Assembly: GCA_902812455.1 (NCBI GenBank)
Contig: CADDZH010000009.1
Coordinates: 1 to 64,000 of the forward strand
Reading direction: 5' to 3'
Length of the DNA stretch: 64,000 bases
Source: Chloroflexota bacterium
Lineage (GTDB): Bacteria > Chloroflexota > Ktedonobacteria > Ktedonobacterales > Ktedonobacteraceae
The first letter of the stretch is position 1. Each line of letters opens with the position of its first letter. The notes beneath the pieces are model-generated. The model was not told where the DNA came from and ran no database searches. It saw only the letters and a list, made by a program, of their open reading frames with translations. A program made the position numbers and the translations under genes. Below are positions 8,063 through 16,776 of the stretch, in pieces.

Positions 8063-9244
8063 ATGCCAAAGACAACAAAAACATATAATCCCGCAATCAT
8101 TATTCTTCCAAAACCTGCACAACCAACGCCAGAGCCTCGCCGACCTCGCATGCGCAGGCCCAACCTGCTGACCCTGCTATGCTCGTTACTGGCGCTAATC
8201 GCCCTCATCCACTTTATCGTTGTGGCGCACCAGACCTCTCCCACCCCCACATCCACGACATGCTCCGGAATGCTGCGCACCACAGACTACACCCAGGTTG
8301 TCCATCTCCAGCCAGCATCGCAGGTCATGGGCGCCGTGGAGTTCGTCAACCAGCTCGTTGGTGGGCAGCCAGCTACACTTGTAGAGATAACGGGTACTGA
8401 TACTGAACATACAATGGATGTCTATATCTTCGGCTGCTCTGCGAAAAAGCAAGGACTCTCGCTCACCACGCTCTTTGCCCAGCGCGGCTTGCCAGAGGGA
8501 ACCGTCTCCATCAGCTCAGATAACACCCTGGTCATTGGCGAGCTTGATACCACGCTCTCACCTCAAAACGCTGCCCTCCAACAGCCGCTGCAGCAGAATG
8601 TCTATCGAGAATATCGCTGGCACAATGGCGCATTCGTGCAGGTTCCTTTCCCTAGCCTCTACCCCGTCACGAGCCGCAGCGAGGCAGAAGCGCTACAGCA
8701 ACAGGCCAATAGCGGCCAATCGCTTCCGTGGAGCGATCCACTCGCCACAGCCGAGCAAATGGCGAAAGATCTCTTCAAATGGGTCGGGAATAATCCACAA
8801 GATGCCGTACTGAACAATAATGGCGTAACTGCCCAGGTGCAACTCATCCAGCAAAATCCGCAGGTGGTCGTCACTGTAACCCTCGAACGGCTGATCCAGC
8901 ACAACAACAGCGGGCTATGGTTCGTCACCGCAGCGCAGGCAGGCAACATCTGGCTAGATCAATCAATTCTCTCAAAGCCTGATGCATCTCCTCTCACCAT
9001 CACTGGCACAGGCGCGCTCGCAGATGGCACCATAACGGCACAGATCTTCGATCATACCCTGTCTCCTATAGCGCTCTCAAATACCCCGGCCTTCACCGTT
9101 GATGCCGGCGGCAACTTCACGGGAACGCTGTCTTTCTCAGGGATCGCTCCTGACCAGGAAGGGCTGCTCTTGCTGCAGTCCCTGCCACCAAACGGCAGCA
9201 CTGAATCAGGCCGGCTCCTGCTGGTAAAGCTGATCCTGGGGTAA
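8063..9244 (+). CDS. Single-pass membrane protein, possible Gmad2 C-terminal domain
   Basis: A 393-residue protein. A basic N-terminus precedes one transmembrane helix (about residues 34-54), and the rest is predicted to lie outside the membrane. The last ~85 residues (SPLTITGTGALADGTITAQIFD...FSGIAPDQEGLLLL) resemble the Gmad2 immunoglobulin-like domain of spore-germination and surface proteins. The central region matches nothing I know. It is 88 bp after another membrane protein of similar build and just before prfB; cotranscription is possible. Confidence 0.6.
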   Translation: MPKTTKTYNPAIIILPKPAQPTPEPRRPRMRRPNLLTLLCSLLALIALIHFIVVAHQTSPTPTSTTCSGMLRTTDYTQVVHLQPASQVMGAVEFVNQLVGGQPATLVEITGTDTEHTMDVYIFGCSAKKQGLSLTTLFAQRGLPEGTVSISSDNTLVIGELDTTLSPQNAALQQPLQQNVYREYRWHNGAFVQVPFPSLYPVTSRSEAEALQQQANSGQSLPWSDPLATAEQMAKDLFKWVGNNPQDAVLNNNGVTAQVQLIQQNPQVVVTVTLERLIQHNNSGLWFVTAAQAGNIWLDQSILSKPDASPLTITGTGALADGTITAQIFDHTLSPIALSNTPAFTVDAGGNFTGTLSFSGIAPDQEGLLLLQSLPPNGSTESGRLLLVKLILG

Positions 9245-9287
9245 TGAAGACCGCACAGGAGCAGCCAAAACGTGGTAAAATATATGC

Positions 9288-10407
9288 ATGAGTGAACTAA
9301 CAAACCGGATTGAACGCCTGCGGGAACGTATCCAGAAAACCATGGTGCGTCTTTGACCTGGCGAACAAGAAAACGCAAATAAACAACCTGGAAACAGAAA
9401 GTATGGCCGAGGGCTTCTGGTCAGATACCCGCAAAGCCCAGGCCCAGATGCAACAATTGAACGCGCTGCGCGAAGAAGTCTCAACCTGGGAAAACATCGA
9501 TGCGCAACTGAACGACTTGCTGGGGCTGGCTCAGTTGTTAGAAGAGGAGCCAGACGAAGAGATGCAGGCCGAGATTGAGCAGTCGGTGAGCGCTATCGAG
9601 CAGGAAGTAGAAAAGCTGCAGTTCGCCTTGATGCTAAGCGGCGAACATGATGCACGCAATGCGATCCTCAGTATACACGCGGGCAGCGGCGGAGTTGATG
9701 CCCAGGATTGGGCAGAGATGCTGCTGCGCATGTATCTCCGGTGGGCCGAGCAGCACAACTTTCGCACCGAGATTTACGAATACAGCGAAGGTGAAGAGGC
9801 AGGCCTGAAAAGTGTCACCGTTGAAATTACCGGGCGCTATGCCTATGGCTACCTGCGCTCGGAAGCCGGTACGCACCGGCTCATTCGCCTCTCGCCGTTC
9901 GATGCCGCGCACCGACGCCATACCTCTTTTGCCAAAGTCGAGGTCATCCCCGATATAGAGGATACGATTGAGATTACGATCCGGCCCGAAGATATCGAGG
10001 TGGATACATATCGCTCAACGGGTGCAGGCGGACAGCATGTGAACAAGACCGATTCCGCCGTTCGCATACGCCACCTTCCTACGGGCATTGTCGTAACCTG
10101 CCAGAATGAGCGCTCGCAAATCCAGAACCGTGAAGTGGCCATGAAATTACTCAAAGCTCGCCTCTACGAACGGGAACTGAAGCGCAAAGAGGAGGAGACC
10201 GCGCGCCTGAAAGGCGAGCATGTGCAGGCCGATTTCGGCACCCAGATTCGTTCGGTGATCATCCACCCCTACAACATCGTCAAAGATCATCGCACGAACT
10301 ACGAGACAAGTGATACCGAGGGTTACCTGGCCGGCAACATCGATCCGTTCATCTACGCCTACCTGCAAATGATGGCCGGCGGCGTCGAAGTCACCGCCGA
10401 GGTGTAG
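9288..10407 (+). CDS. prfB: Peptide chain release factor 2 (programmed +1 frameshift)
   Basis: RF2 recognises UGA and UAA and triggers peptide release. Translation starts at ATG 9288, reads 22 codons to CTT TGA C (TGA at 9354-9356), then shifts +1 so that GAC at 9355 continues the frame, giving about 372 residues, the normal RF2 length. The RF2-specific SPF motif (RLSPFD) and the catalytic GGQ motif (STGAGGQHVNKT) are both present. The frameshift is the classic autoregulation by RF2 level. Odd point: the AGGGGG-like internal Shine-Dalgarno that usually precedes the slippery CTT is not evident; only GGTG is nearby. Confidence 0.95.
9351..9357 (+). other. prfB +1 frameshift site (CTT TGA C)
   Basis: The slippery Leu codon CTT is followed by an in-frame UGA in the poor-termination context UGAC. 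The downstream ORF in the +1 frame encodes the rest of RF2. The usual stimulatory AGGGGG is weak or absent. Confidence 0.93.
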
Positions 10408-10417
10408 GGGCGCAATT

Positions 10418-11440
10418 TCACGCTTGCGCATAATGCCCCATCGTGCTGTCAAAGCGCTCCGGGTAGCGCATCTTGCGCAGGGCTTTCACCTCGATCTGCC
10501 GGATGCGCTCGCGGGTCAATTGAAATTTAGCGCTCACATCATCCAGCGTATGGTAATGGCCATCGCGCAAACCATAGCGCATCTCGATAATGGTGCGTTC
10601 GCGCGGATTCAGCACGGTCATCACTCGCTCGATATACTCGCGTTGCAGCCGCTGCGAGACCTGGTCTACCGGGGCCTTCATGCTCGTATCTTCCAGCGTA
10701 TCGGCCAGGTGATACAGCTCATCCTCCGCAACAGGCGCATCGAGCGAGATAGGCTGCTCAGATACACTCAAAAGCTCGATCACCCGATCTTTTGTCATGC
10801 CCATCTCTGCCGCCAGTTGCTCCGGCAGAGGCTCGGTTCCTTGCTCTTGATAGATACGTCGCGCGACGCGCTTGATCTTGTAAATAAGTTCAACAACATG
10901 AACCGGAATGTGGATCGTGCGGGCATGTTCGGCAATAGCGCGAGTAATCGCCTGGCGAATCCACCAGGTAGCATAGGTGCTGAAACGGAAGCCGCGCCGG
11001 TAGTCAAATTTCTGAGCCGCTCGCATCAGCCCCATATTGCCTTCCTGCACCAGGTCCAGGAGCGGCAACCCCTGATTTGAATAGCGTTTCGCAATGCTCA
11101 CAACAAGCCTCAGATTAGCTTCGATAAGCTTCTGGCGGGCGCGTAAATCTCCTTTTGCAACACACTCGGCCAGGGCCAACTCTTGTTCGGCGGTCAAAAG
11201 AGGATAAGAACCAATTTCTTTAAGATATTGCTTGACAGAATCATCAATCGCTCCCCTTTTGTCTCCCTCTTCTTCCAGCTCATCCTCTTCTTCAAAATCA
11301 CAGTCGTCGCTTATTTCCAGGTCATCAAAGAGATCGTTTTCATCATAGGCGCTGCTCTCCTCCATACGGCTGCGCTTGCCTGGAACGAGAGATACCTCGT
11401 GATCTACACTATACACCGTCCTACTTCCTTTTGCTCCCAT
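10418..11440 (-). CDS. sigA: RNA polymerase sigma factor, primary-type (RpoD/SigA family)
   Basis: A 340-residue sigma-70 factor. An acidic N-terminus (about residues 25-60) precedes regions 1.2 and 2 ([42 protein letters not shown]), region 3, and region 4 with a helix-turn-helix ([27 protein letters not shown]). The domain set is that of a primary or group 2 factor; without the whole genome I cannot exclude a non-essential paralog. ATG 11440 is preferred to the ATG nine codons upstream because GGAGGAG lies at the right distance. It converges with prfB. Confidence 0.88.
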   Translation of the reverse strand: MGAKGSRTVYSVDHEVSLVPGKRSRMEESSAYDENDLFDDLEISDDCDFEEEDELEEEGDKRGAIDDSVKQYLKEIGSYPLLTAEQELALAECVAKGDLRARQKLIEANLRLVVSIAKRYSNQGLPLLDLVQEGNMGLMRAAQKFDYRRGFRFSTYATWWIRQAITRAIAEHARTIHIPVHVVELIYKIKRVARRIYQEQGTEPLPEQLAAEMGMTKDRVIELLSVSEQPISLDAPVAEDELYHLADTLEDTSMKAPVDQVSQRLQREYIERVMTVLNPRERTIIEMRYGLRDGHYHTLDDVSAKFQLTRERIRQIEVKALRKMRYPERFDSTMGHYAQA

Positions 11441-11760
11441 TACCGGTACTCCTCCATATACGTTCATTCGATGCTGATACCAGGATTGCCAAACTCATCA
11501 TTGTAGGCAGAATGCGGGAAAACATTGCGTTCGTTTTCGTTTTGCTCTCCTATTGCTCATAAGTGCAATTCTCATGCCAAACGGCATTACAGAACTTTAG
11601 ATGGGGGGTACGTCTCCAATGCCACAAACATAGCACTATATCTATCGGCATCTGGCCTGGATTCTGAAGGACGAACGATGAAGAGATTTCCATACTTGGG
11701 GAATTTTCCGCATCTCCTTCACCGGTACATTGGTAGATATGAATAAATAGAACTAAAAGG

Positions 11761-11789
11761 TTGACGAATTGCACCGCACCTGTTATGCT
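11761..11789 (+). promoter_or_regulatory. Sigma-70 type promoter P1
   Basis: TTGACG at 11761-11766 and TATGCT at 11784-11789 are separated by 17 nt, close to consensus. It reads toward the zinc-ribbon gene and ftsY. It lies in the 11441-12050 gap, which has no supported gene. Confidence 0.65.
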
Positions 11790-11878
11790 AGAGATAGACA
11801 ATGCTGACCTGTGGCCGCATTATTATGGCCCTCTCACTTGCCCATGGGCAGGGAGATGAAAAAATATTCAGAATAATG

Positions 11879-11907
11879 CTGACAGACAGGGCAAAATGTG
11901 GTATGAT
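11879..11907 (+). promoter_or_regulatory. Sigma-70 type promoter P2
   Basis: CTGACA at 11879-11884 and TATGAT at 11902-11907 are separated by exactly 17 nt. A transcript from here would carry a ~135-nt leader before the GTG start at 12051. Confidence 0.65.
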
Positions 11908-11985
11908 AACAGCGGCATGGATAATGGCCTGCTGTGGGGATGCGGATGCAGTGGCGGAGGCTCCCCCTCGGCTTACATGGTTGTC

Positions 11986-12008
11986 CCCTCCTTGTTTGAG
12001 AAGGAGGG
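11986..12008 (+). promoter_or_regulatory. Leader hairpin upstream of zinc-ribbon gene
   Basis: CCCTCCTT pairs perfectly with AAGGAGGG across a 7-nt loop. The 3' arm is SD-like, and the true SD (GGAAGGAGG near 12034-12042) lies just beyond it, so alternative pairing could mask the ribosome site. No known riboswitch class is recognised. Confidence 0.4.
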
Positions 12009-12050
12009 CGTGCATACAATCCTCCAAGGAGTAAGGAAGGAGGCGATCTC

Positions 12051-12266
12051 GTGGAGAATGCTTTTCCCCGGTGTCGCAAATGTGGTGAAGGTGATCTGGT
12101 TCCGCTTTCGGATTTCGGTAGCCAGGGAGCTTCCATTGAGTACAAGGCCTGGGTTTGCACCAACCCTACTTGCCTGTACAATATCAAAATCCGTAACGGC
12201 GACATCATTATTAACGAGCCTATTAGCGACGGGTCACTTCATTCGTATCGCACCAGTCGCCAGTAA
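12051..12266 (+). CDS. Small zinc-ribbon protein
   Basis: A 71-residue protein with a CxxC (CRKC, residues 8-11) and a C-x4-C (CTNPTC) pair, forming one treble-clef or ribbon zinc site. The GTG start is chosen because GGAAGGAGG ends 8 nt before it. The last ~25 residues (IRNGDIIINEPISDG) are unlike a nuclease or tRNA enzyme. Proteins of this size are often transcription or ribosome accessory factors; the role is unknown here. It is followed by an intrinsic terminator before ftsY. Confidence 0.65.
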   Translation: MENAFPRCRKCGEGDLVPLSDFGSQGASIEYKAWVCTNPTCLYNIKIRNGDIIINEPISDGSLHSYRTSRQ

Positions 12267-12351
12267 ACATGGAGTACAACGGGTAAGGTCTATCCTTGCC
12301 CTGCCGCATGATGTGCTGGCGGTCATTGTGTGCATACGAGCAAAACGAGGA

Positions 12352-12390
12352 GGCAAAGGGCAATCTGTATTGTCCCTTTTGCCTTTCTTT
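12352..12390 (+). terminator. Rho-independent terminator
   Basis: GGCAAAGGGCAAT (12352-12364) pairs, with small mismatches, with ATTGTCCCTTTTGCC across a CTGT loop and is followed by TTTCTTT. It separates the small zinc-ribbon gene from ftsY. Confidence 0.7.
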
Positions 12391-12432
12391 GTACTCTCAA
12401 TTGTAATCTCATAAAATGGGAACTTCATTATA

Positions 12433-13350
12433 ATGTCTGAGCAACGCTTCAATCCATTTAAAGATACCTTAAGCCGAACCCGCCGGATCTTTAGCCGCGT
12501 GGGGGACGCCTTCAAACAACCTGATATCACCGATGACCTATGGGATGAGCTGGAAGAATCGCTCCTGCAAGCCGATGTTGGCCCCAGCACCACCCTCTGG
12601 TTAATCGATCGCCTAAAACAGCGCGTTGCCAGCGAACATATGAAAACGAGCACGCAAGTGCAGCGTGCATTACGCGAGGAACTGGTAGCCCTGCTTGGAA
12701 AACCGGCACCGCTCAATTTCGCCAAAGATTCCCCGCTGACGGTCATCCTGGTTATAGGAGTCAATGGTTCGGGAAAAACGACTACCATCGCCAAACTGGC
12801 CTATCGCCTCAAACGCGAAGGACACAGGGTGATGCTGGCGGCTGCCGATACCTTCCGCGCCGCCGCTATCGATCAGCTCAAAGTATGGGCTGAACGTGTA
12901 GATGTTCCCGTGATCAGCCAGAATCCTGGCTCTGATCCGGGTGCGGTGGTCTATGATGCAATCCAGGCGGCAAATACCAGAGGCTGCGACGTTTTAATTG
13001 TAGATACTGCTGGGCGCTTGCAAACGAAATATAATCTGATGGAAGAGCTAAAGAAAATCAGCAAGGTTATTCAGAAATTCATACCCAAAGGGCCACACGA
13101 GTTGTTGATCGTCATGGATGCCACGACTGGCCAGAATGCGCTGCTACAGGCGCGCCAGTTCGCCGCCGATGTTGGTATATCCAGCGTGGTCATCACCAAG
13201 CTAGATAGCACAGCCAAGGGAGGCTTTGCTTTTGCGGTCGCCGACGACCTGAATGTACCCATCAAGTTCATCGGCACAGGAGAAAAGCTCGAAAATCTGG
13301 CACCTTTTGATCCGCAAAGTTTCGTGGCAGCGCTGTTTGCGCAGGATTGA
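12433..13350 (+). CDS. ftsY: Signal recognition particle receptor FtsY
   Basis: A 305-residue SRP GTPase that docks ribosome-nascent chain-SRP complexes at the membrane. The N domain (residues ~1-95) is followed by the G domain with the P-loop GVNGSGKTTT, the insertion-box motif AAADTFRAAAIDQL, DTAGR and TKLD, and it ends with the LAPFDPQSFV helix typical of FtsY. It lacks the long acidic A domain of E. coli FtsY, as is common outside proteobacteria. The start has only a weak ribosome site. It overlaps no gene but lies 14 bp upstream of accD. Confidence 0.95.
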   Translation: MSEQRFNPFKDTLSRTRRIFSRVGDAFKQPDITDDLWDELEESLLQADVGPSTTLWLIDRLKQRVASEHMKTSTQVQRALREELVALLGKPAPLNFAKDSPLTVILVIGVNGSGKTTTIAKLAYRLKREGHRVMLAAADTFRAAAIDQLKVWAERVDVPVISQNPGSDPGAVVYDAIQAANTRGCDVLIVDTAGRLQTKYNLMEELKKISKVIQKFIPKGPHELLIVMDATTGQNALLQARQFAADVGISSVVITKLDSTAKGGFAFAVADDLNVPIKFIGTGEKLENLAPFDPQSFVAALFAQD

Positions 13351-13364
13351 CGAGGAGCTGTTCC

Positions 13365-14255
13365 ATGGTGAAAGAAGCTATCCCTCCATCGACAACTCAA
13401 ACATCCTCAGCTTTTCAAACCAGCACGACGCCACGTGTGGGCAGTATAGCCGTGAAGTGCTCAAAGTGCAAAGAGATGCTACTTGGCCGCGACTGGGAAA
13501 AGAACCTGAAAGTCTGCCCGCGCTGTAATTATCACTTCAGACTTTCCGCCCAGGAACGCATCGAGTTGCTGGTTGACCGCGATAGCTTTGTCGAACAAGA
13601 TGCAGATATTATCTCTGTTGACCCCCTCAAGTTTGTCAGTCGTGCTCAGGTATACGCCCAGAAGCTCGAAGAAGAGCGCAAAGACTCAGGCCTGAATGAA
13701 GCGGTTATCATTGGTCACGCGACCATTGAGTCCATGCCGCTTGCACTGGCTGTGATGGATTTCCGCTTCATCGGCGGCAGTATGGGTTCCGTTGTGGGTG
13801 AAAAGATCGTTCGCGCGATCGAATCAGCTATTGAGAAGAGCATGCCGCTCCTGATCTGCTCGGCCTCCGGTGGCGCTCGCATGCAAGAGGGCCTGTATTC
13901 GTTGATGCAAATGGCTAAAACTTCGGCTGCTCTTGTCAGGCTCAAAGAAGCGAGGCTACCTTTCATCAGCCTGCTAACAGACCCGACCACAGGCGGCGTT
14001 ACTGCCAGCTTTGCCATGCTGGGCGATGTAATCCTGGCCGAGCCCGGCGCACTGGTATGCTTTGCAGGGCCGCGTGTGATCGAGGGAGCCATGCATATCA
14101 AACTGCCTGAAGGGGCTGTAAGCTCAGAATTTGTGCTCCAGCATGGCATGATTGATGCTATCGTGCACCGGCGCGACCTACGCCCAACCGTGGCCCGCTT
14201 GTTGCGCCTATATACCTGTAAAGGGGAACAGCAAACCCGGCAGGCTGGGAAGTGA
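13365..14255 (+). CDS. accD: Acetyl-CoA carboxylase carboxyltransferase subunit beta
   Basis: This 296-residue subunit, with AccA, transfers carboxyl from carboxybiotin to acetyl-CoA to make malonyl-CoA for fatty-acid synthesis. The N-terminal four-Cys zinc ribbon is present (KCSKCK and CPRCNYHF), followed by the crotonase-fold core with SGGARMQEG and TTGGVTASFAMLGD, which form the CoA and oxyanion-hole regions. ATG 13365 is preferred over an in-frame TTG six codons upstream because GAGGAG precedes it. It is followed 12 bp later by accA, forming the usual carboxyltransferase pair. Confidence 0.95.
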   Translation: MVKEAIPPSTTQTSSAFQTSTTPRVGSIAVKCSKCKEMLLGRDWEKNLKVCPRCNYHFRLSAQERIELLVDRDSFVEQDADIISVDPLKFVSRAQVYAQKLEEERKDSGLNEAVIIGHATIESMPLALAVMDFRFIGGSMGSVVGEKIVRAIESAIEKSMPLLICSASGGARMQEGLYSLMQMAKTSAALVRLKEARLPFISLLTDPTTGGVTASFAMLGDVILAEPGALVCFAGPRVIEGAMHIKLPEGAVSSEFVLQHGMIDAIVHRRDLRPTVARLLRLYTCKGEQQTRQAGK

Positions 14256-14267
14256 TGGAGAACTATC

Positions 14268-15251
14268 ATGGCATACGACCTGGAATTTGAGAAGCCACTG
14301 GCGGAACTCGAAAGAAGGATCATCAATTTGCAGCGCAAGGGCGAGCGCTTGCGGCCAGAAGAGCACATCCGGCTCCGGGAAGCAGAGCGCCAATTACGCC
14401 ACCGCACGGAGGAGATTTACAGCAAGCTCACAGCCTGGCAGACAGTGCAGGTTGCCCGCCACAAGGATCGACCTTATTCGGCAGATTACATTCGCCTCAT
14501 GTGTGGTGACTTCTTTGAGTTGCATGGGGATCGCGCCTTCGGCGACGATCACGCCATTATGGCCGGGCCGGCCAGGCTTGATGGCGAAACTGTCATGCTT
14601 ATATGCCATCAAAAAGGGCGCGATACAAAAGAAAAGCAATTGCGTAACCTGGGCATGCCCAACCCGGAAGGCTACCGCAAGGCGGCACGCCTGATGCAGC
14701 AGGCAGAGCAATTTGGCTTCCCCATTATTTGTTTAATCGATACTCCGGCAGCATATCCAGGATTAGGGGCAGAAGAGCGCGGCCAGGCCACCTCTATCGC
14801 GGAAAATCTCTATTTGATGGCCTGCCTGCGCGTCCCCATCATCGCCGCCGTAATCGGTGAAGGCGGAAGTGGTGGCGCTCTTGCCATTAGCGTCGCCGAT
14901 CGCCTCTTAATGATGGAGTTCAGCATCTATTCAGTTGCGCCCCCTGAAGCTGCTGCCAATATCCTCTGGCGCGATACAGCTTTCGCGCCACAAGCCGCTG
15001 AGGCGATGAAGATCACTGCCCGTGAGCTTAAAGCCCTTGGCCTCATAGACGAGCTCATCCCGGAGCCACTGGGTGGAGCGCACCATAACTATCGTGCGGC
15101 AGCAGACAATCTCAAAACCGCTCTCCTCAAAAACCTGGCCCAATTGAAGCAGCTCCCCCTAGATGAACTGCTGGAAATGCGCTACCAGAAGTACAGGAAC
15201 ATCGGGGAATTCGGCCACGCCAGCGAGCAACTATTGACTTCCCAGCACTGA
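14268..15251 (+). CDS. accA: Acetyl-CoA carboxylase carboxyltransferase subunit alpha
   Basis: A 327-residue partner of AccD in the carboxyltransferase component. The N-terminal helical region LEFEKPLAELERRI leads to the crotonase-like core with GRDTKEKQLRNLGM, the TPAAYPGLGAEERGQ loop and EGGSGGALAISVADR, the carboxybiotin-binding oxyanion region. The C-terminus is the standard helical end. The order ftsY-accD-accA with short gaps suggests one operon. A tRNA gene follows 51 bp later. Confidence 0.95.
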   Translation: MAYDLEFEKPLAELERRIINLQRKGERLRPEEHIRLREAERQLRHRTEEIYSKLTAWQTVQVARHKDRPYSADYIRLMCGDFFELHGDRAFGDDHAIMAGPARLDGETVMLICHQKGRDTKEKQLRNLGMPNPEGYRKAARLMQQAEQFGFPIICLIDTPAAYPGLGAEERGQATSIAENLYLMACLRVPIIAAVIGEGGSGGALAISVADRLLMMEFSIYSVAPPEAAANILWRDTAFAPQAAEAMKITARELKALGLIDELIPEPLGGAHHNYRAAADNLKTALLKNLAQLKQLPLDELLEMRYQKYRNIGEFGHASEQLLTSQH

Positions 15252-15302
15252 TAGGCTATCATACTCCTCGCACAGCAACGTGCATATCCCTCACTCAGAC
15301 GA

Positions 15303-15383
15303 GCCGGTGTGGCGGAATGGAATACGCGCTTGTCTCAAAAACAAGTCCCGCAAGGGTTGTGAGTTCGAATCTCACCACCGGCA
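15303..15383 (+). tRNA. tRNA-Leu (anticodon CAA)
   Basis: An 81-nt class II tRNA. The acceptor stem GCCGGTG/CACCGGC is perfect, the anticodon stem CTTGT/ACAAG encloses the loop CTCAAAA with anticodon CAA (reads UUG), the long variable arm pairs CCC with GGG, and the T-arm contains GTTCGAATC. The discriminator base is A; CCA is not encoded. The stress regulon starts immediately downstream. Confidence 0.96.
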
Positions 15384-15439
15384 CCCATCGCATTAGCCAT
15401 TTGAGAGATACCTCTCAGTCCTCACTCACACTTAAGAAA

Positions 15440-15504
15440 TGTGACCACGCTGTGATAAAAGAACCCCCTTTTGTGACGCTTCAGTGATATCCCCCTGGCA
15501 TAAC
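15440..15504 (+). promoter_or_regulatory. TGTGA-box promoter 1 (osmC operon)
   Basis: Half-sites begin at 15440, 15451, 15472 and 15483 (the last reads AGTGA), giving spacing 11-21-11. The -10-like hexamer CATAAC starts 11 nt after the last half-site; TATAGT at 15505 is an alternative -10. It drives osmC and probably the ArsR and DUF302 genes. Confidence 0.75.
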
Positions 15505-15553
15505 TATAGTAGTGAATGAATATTCGCATAAACGAATAGAAAGGAAGAACATC

Positions 15554-16039
15554 ATGGCTGAACACATGACTGTTACCACGAGGCTAGAGACGGGGATGCG
15601 TTTTGATGCCGAGGCCGGTTCCGGCCATCATGTCACCCTTGATGCAGCAGAGCACAGCGGAGGCCACAACGAGGGCTTTCGCCCAATGGAGTTGCTCTTA
15701 GCTGGCCTATCCGGCTGCACCGGCATGGATGTCATCTCCATCTTGCGCAAGAAGCGCCAGCAGGTGACAGCCTATGAGGTGCATGTAAGCGGAATCCGCG
15801 CGGAAGAGCATCCGATGGTCTTTGTAGAGATTACCGTTGAGCACATCGTCACCGGGTATGGCATTCAACCAGAAGCGGTAGCGCGAGCTATAGAGCTTTC
15901 TAAGGAACGCTACTGTGGCGCAGGTGCCATGCTTGGCAAAGTAGCTCATCTCACACACACTTTCCGCATCATTGATGCTGGGAATGCTCAGGACGGGACT
16001 CTAGCAGACAAGCAACTTATTGCTCCAGCGACTGCCTGA
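15554..16039 (+). CDS. OsmC family peroxiredoxin-like protein
   Basis: A 161-residue cytoplasmic protein that reduces organic or lipid hydroperoxides through paired cysteines. The N-terminal catalytic Cys lies in GLSGCTGMDV (near residue 60) and the second in ERYCGAGAM (near 120), both at the expected places, and THTFRI closes the fold. It most resembles the YhfA-type subgroup. ATG 15554 is chosen because AAAGGAAG precedes it; an upstream in-frame codon would add 14 residues lying in promoter DNA. It is first in a line with an SQR remnant, ArsR and DUF302 genes. Confidence 0.9.
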   Translation: MAEHMTVTTRLETGMRFDAEAGSGHHVTLDAAEHSGGHNEGFRPMELLLAGLSGCTGMDVISILRKKRQQVTAYEVHVSGIRAEEHPMVFVEITVEHIVTGYGIQPEAVARAIELSKERYCGAGAMLGKVAHLTHTFRIIDAGNAQDGTLADKQLIAPATA

Positions 16040-16094
16040 GCATGTATTGGTTCAGTTGCCCACAACTTGGAGTGGGTGACCATAGCATTCTTCC

Positions 16095-16397
16095 GTGCCA
16101 CACAGGCCGGAAGGAGCAAGCACACACTCGAAGAGCGGCTCAGCAGCACACTTTGAGGCGAAAGTGGTAGCCCACAGGCTTATCGCGGAAATCCGTGGCG
16201 AGGAGCCTGGCAACGGGGAGGCAACTTACGATGGGGAGGTCATGTGCTTCCTGGAGACGGGCCAGAACCGGGCAACCCAACTGGTCTTCAACTATGAGCA
16301 TCCGCCCCATCCCCCGCGACCCAGCCTGTACTATCATATGGAGAAGCAGCTCTTCAACCGGGCGTACTGGCATATCGTGCCTCAAGGATTGGTCTGA
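16095..16397 (+). pseudogene. Remnant of sulfide:quinone oxidoreductase-like flavoprotein (C-terminus)
   Basis: About 90 codons, from roughly 16125, match the C-terminal part of FAD-dependent SQR/NDH-2-like oxidoreductases: AHFEAKVVAHRLIAEIRGEEP, YDGEVMCFLETG, and YYHMEKQLFNRAYWHIVP. The FAD- and NAD-binding parts are missing; the sequence upstream to the osmC stop has no matching frame. The fragment ends 4 bp before the ArsR gene. I read it as the tail of a deleted gene, consistent with an OsmC-SQR-ArsR-DUF302 sulfur/redox operon before the deletion. Confidence 0.65.
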
Positions 16398-16401
16398 AAA
16401 G

Positions 16402-16758
16402 ATGGAACAAGAACGAGAAGAACAGCTCTATCGACTGCAGGCAGACCTCTGCCGGGTGCTGGCTGAACCGACGCGCTTAAAACTCCTCTCGTTGCTGGGG
16501 GAGAGACCGCGACCAGTCAAGGAGCTGGTCGAAGCAACAGGAGAGCGCCAGGCCAAGATCAGCCAGCACCTGGCCATCATGCGCCAGCGGGGTATCATGC
16601 GCACCCAACGCACTGGCACGGAAATTCACTACTCCCTGGCCGATCCACGCATCCTGGAAGCATGCCGTATCACGCGAGAGATCTTACTCCAGCAACTCAC
16701 GCGACACGCGAGCCTGGCAGCGCCCCTTGTTGCAACCAGAGCAGAGCAGAAAGAATAA
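16402..16758 (+). CDS. ArsR family transcriptional regulator
   Basis: A 118-residue winged-helix repressor. The domain runs from about residue 10 to 95: DLCRVLAEPTRLKLLSLLGERPRPVKELVEATGERQAKISQHLAIMRQRGI, then a wing with TGTEIHYSL. There is no CxC metal site in the recognition helix region, so it is not a classic arsenic sensor; redox or persulfide sensing (BigR/SqrR-like) is plausible given the neighbouring SQR remnant, but the Cys pair of those sensors is only partly evident. It is 18 bp upstream of the DUF302 gene. Confidence 0.85.
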   Translation: MEQEREEQLYRLQADLCRVLAEPTRLKLLSLLGERPRPVKELVEATGERQAKISQHLAIMRQRGIMRTQRTGTEIHYSLADPRILEACRITREILLQQLTRHASLAAPLVATRAEQKE

Positions 16759-16776
16759 TGAAAGAAGGAGAGAACA

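Noticed and set aside
10424..11080. Long plus-strand ORF opposite the sigma factor gene
   Set aside because: It is a shadow of the sigma gene in another frame, with no ribosome site and unnatural composition.
11914..12040. Possible SRP RNA (ffs) upstream of ftsY
   Set aside because: The conserved GGTCAGG...GGAAGGAAGCAGC core of SRP RNA is not there.
11896..12414. 172-codon plus-strand ORF over the leader and small zinc-ribbon gene
   Set aside because: It crosses a hairpin leader and a terminator and has no family motif; the zinc-ribbon frame has the better ribosome site.
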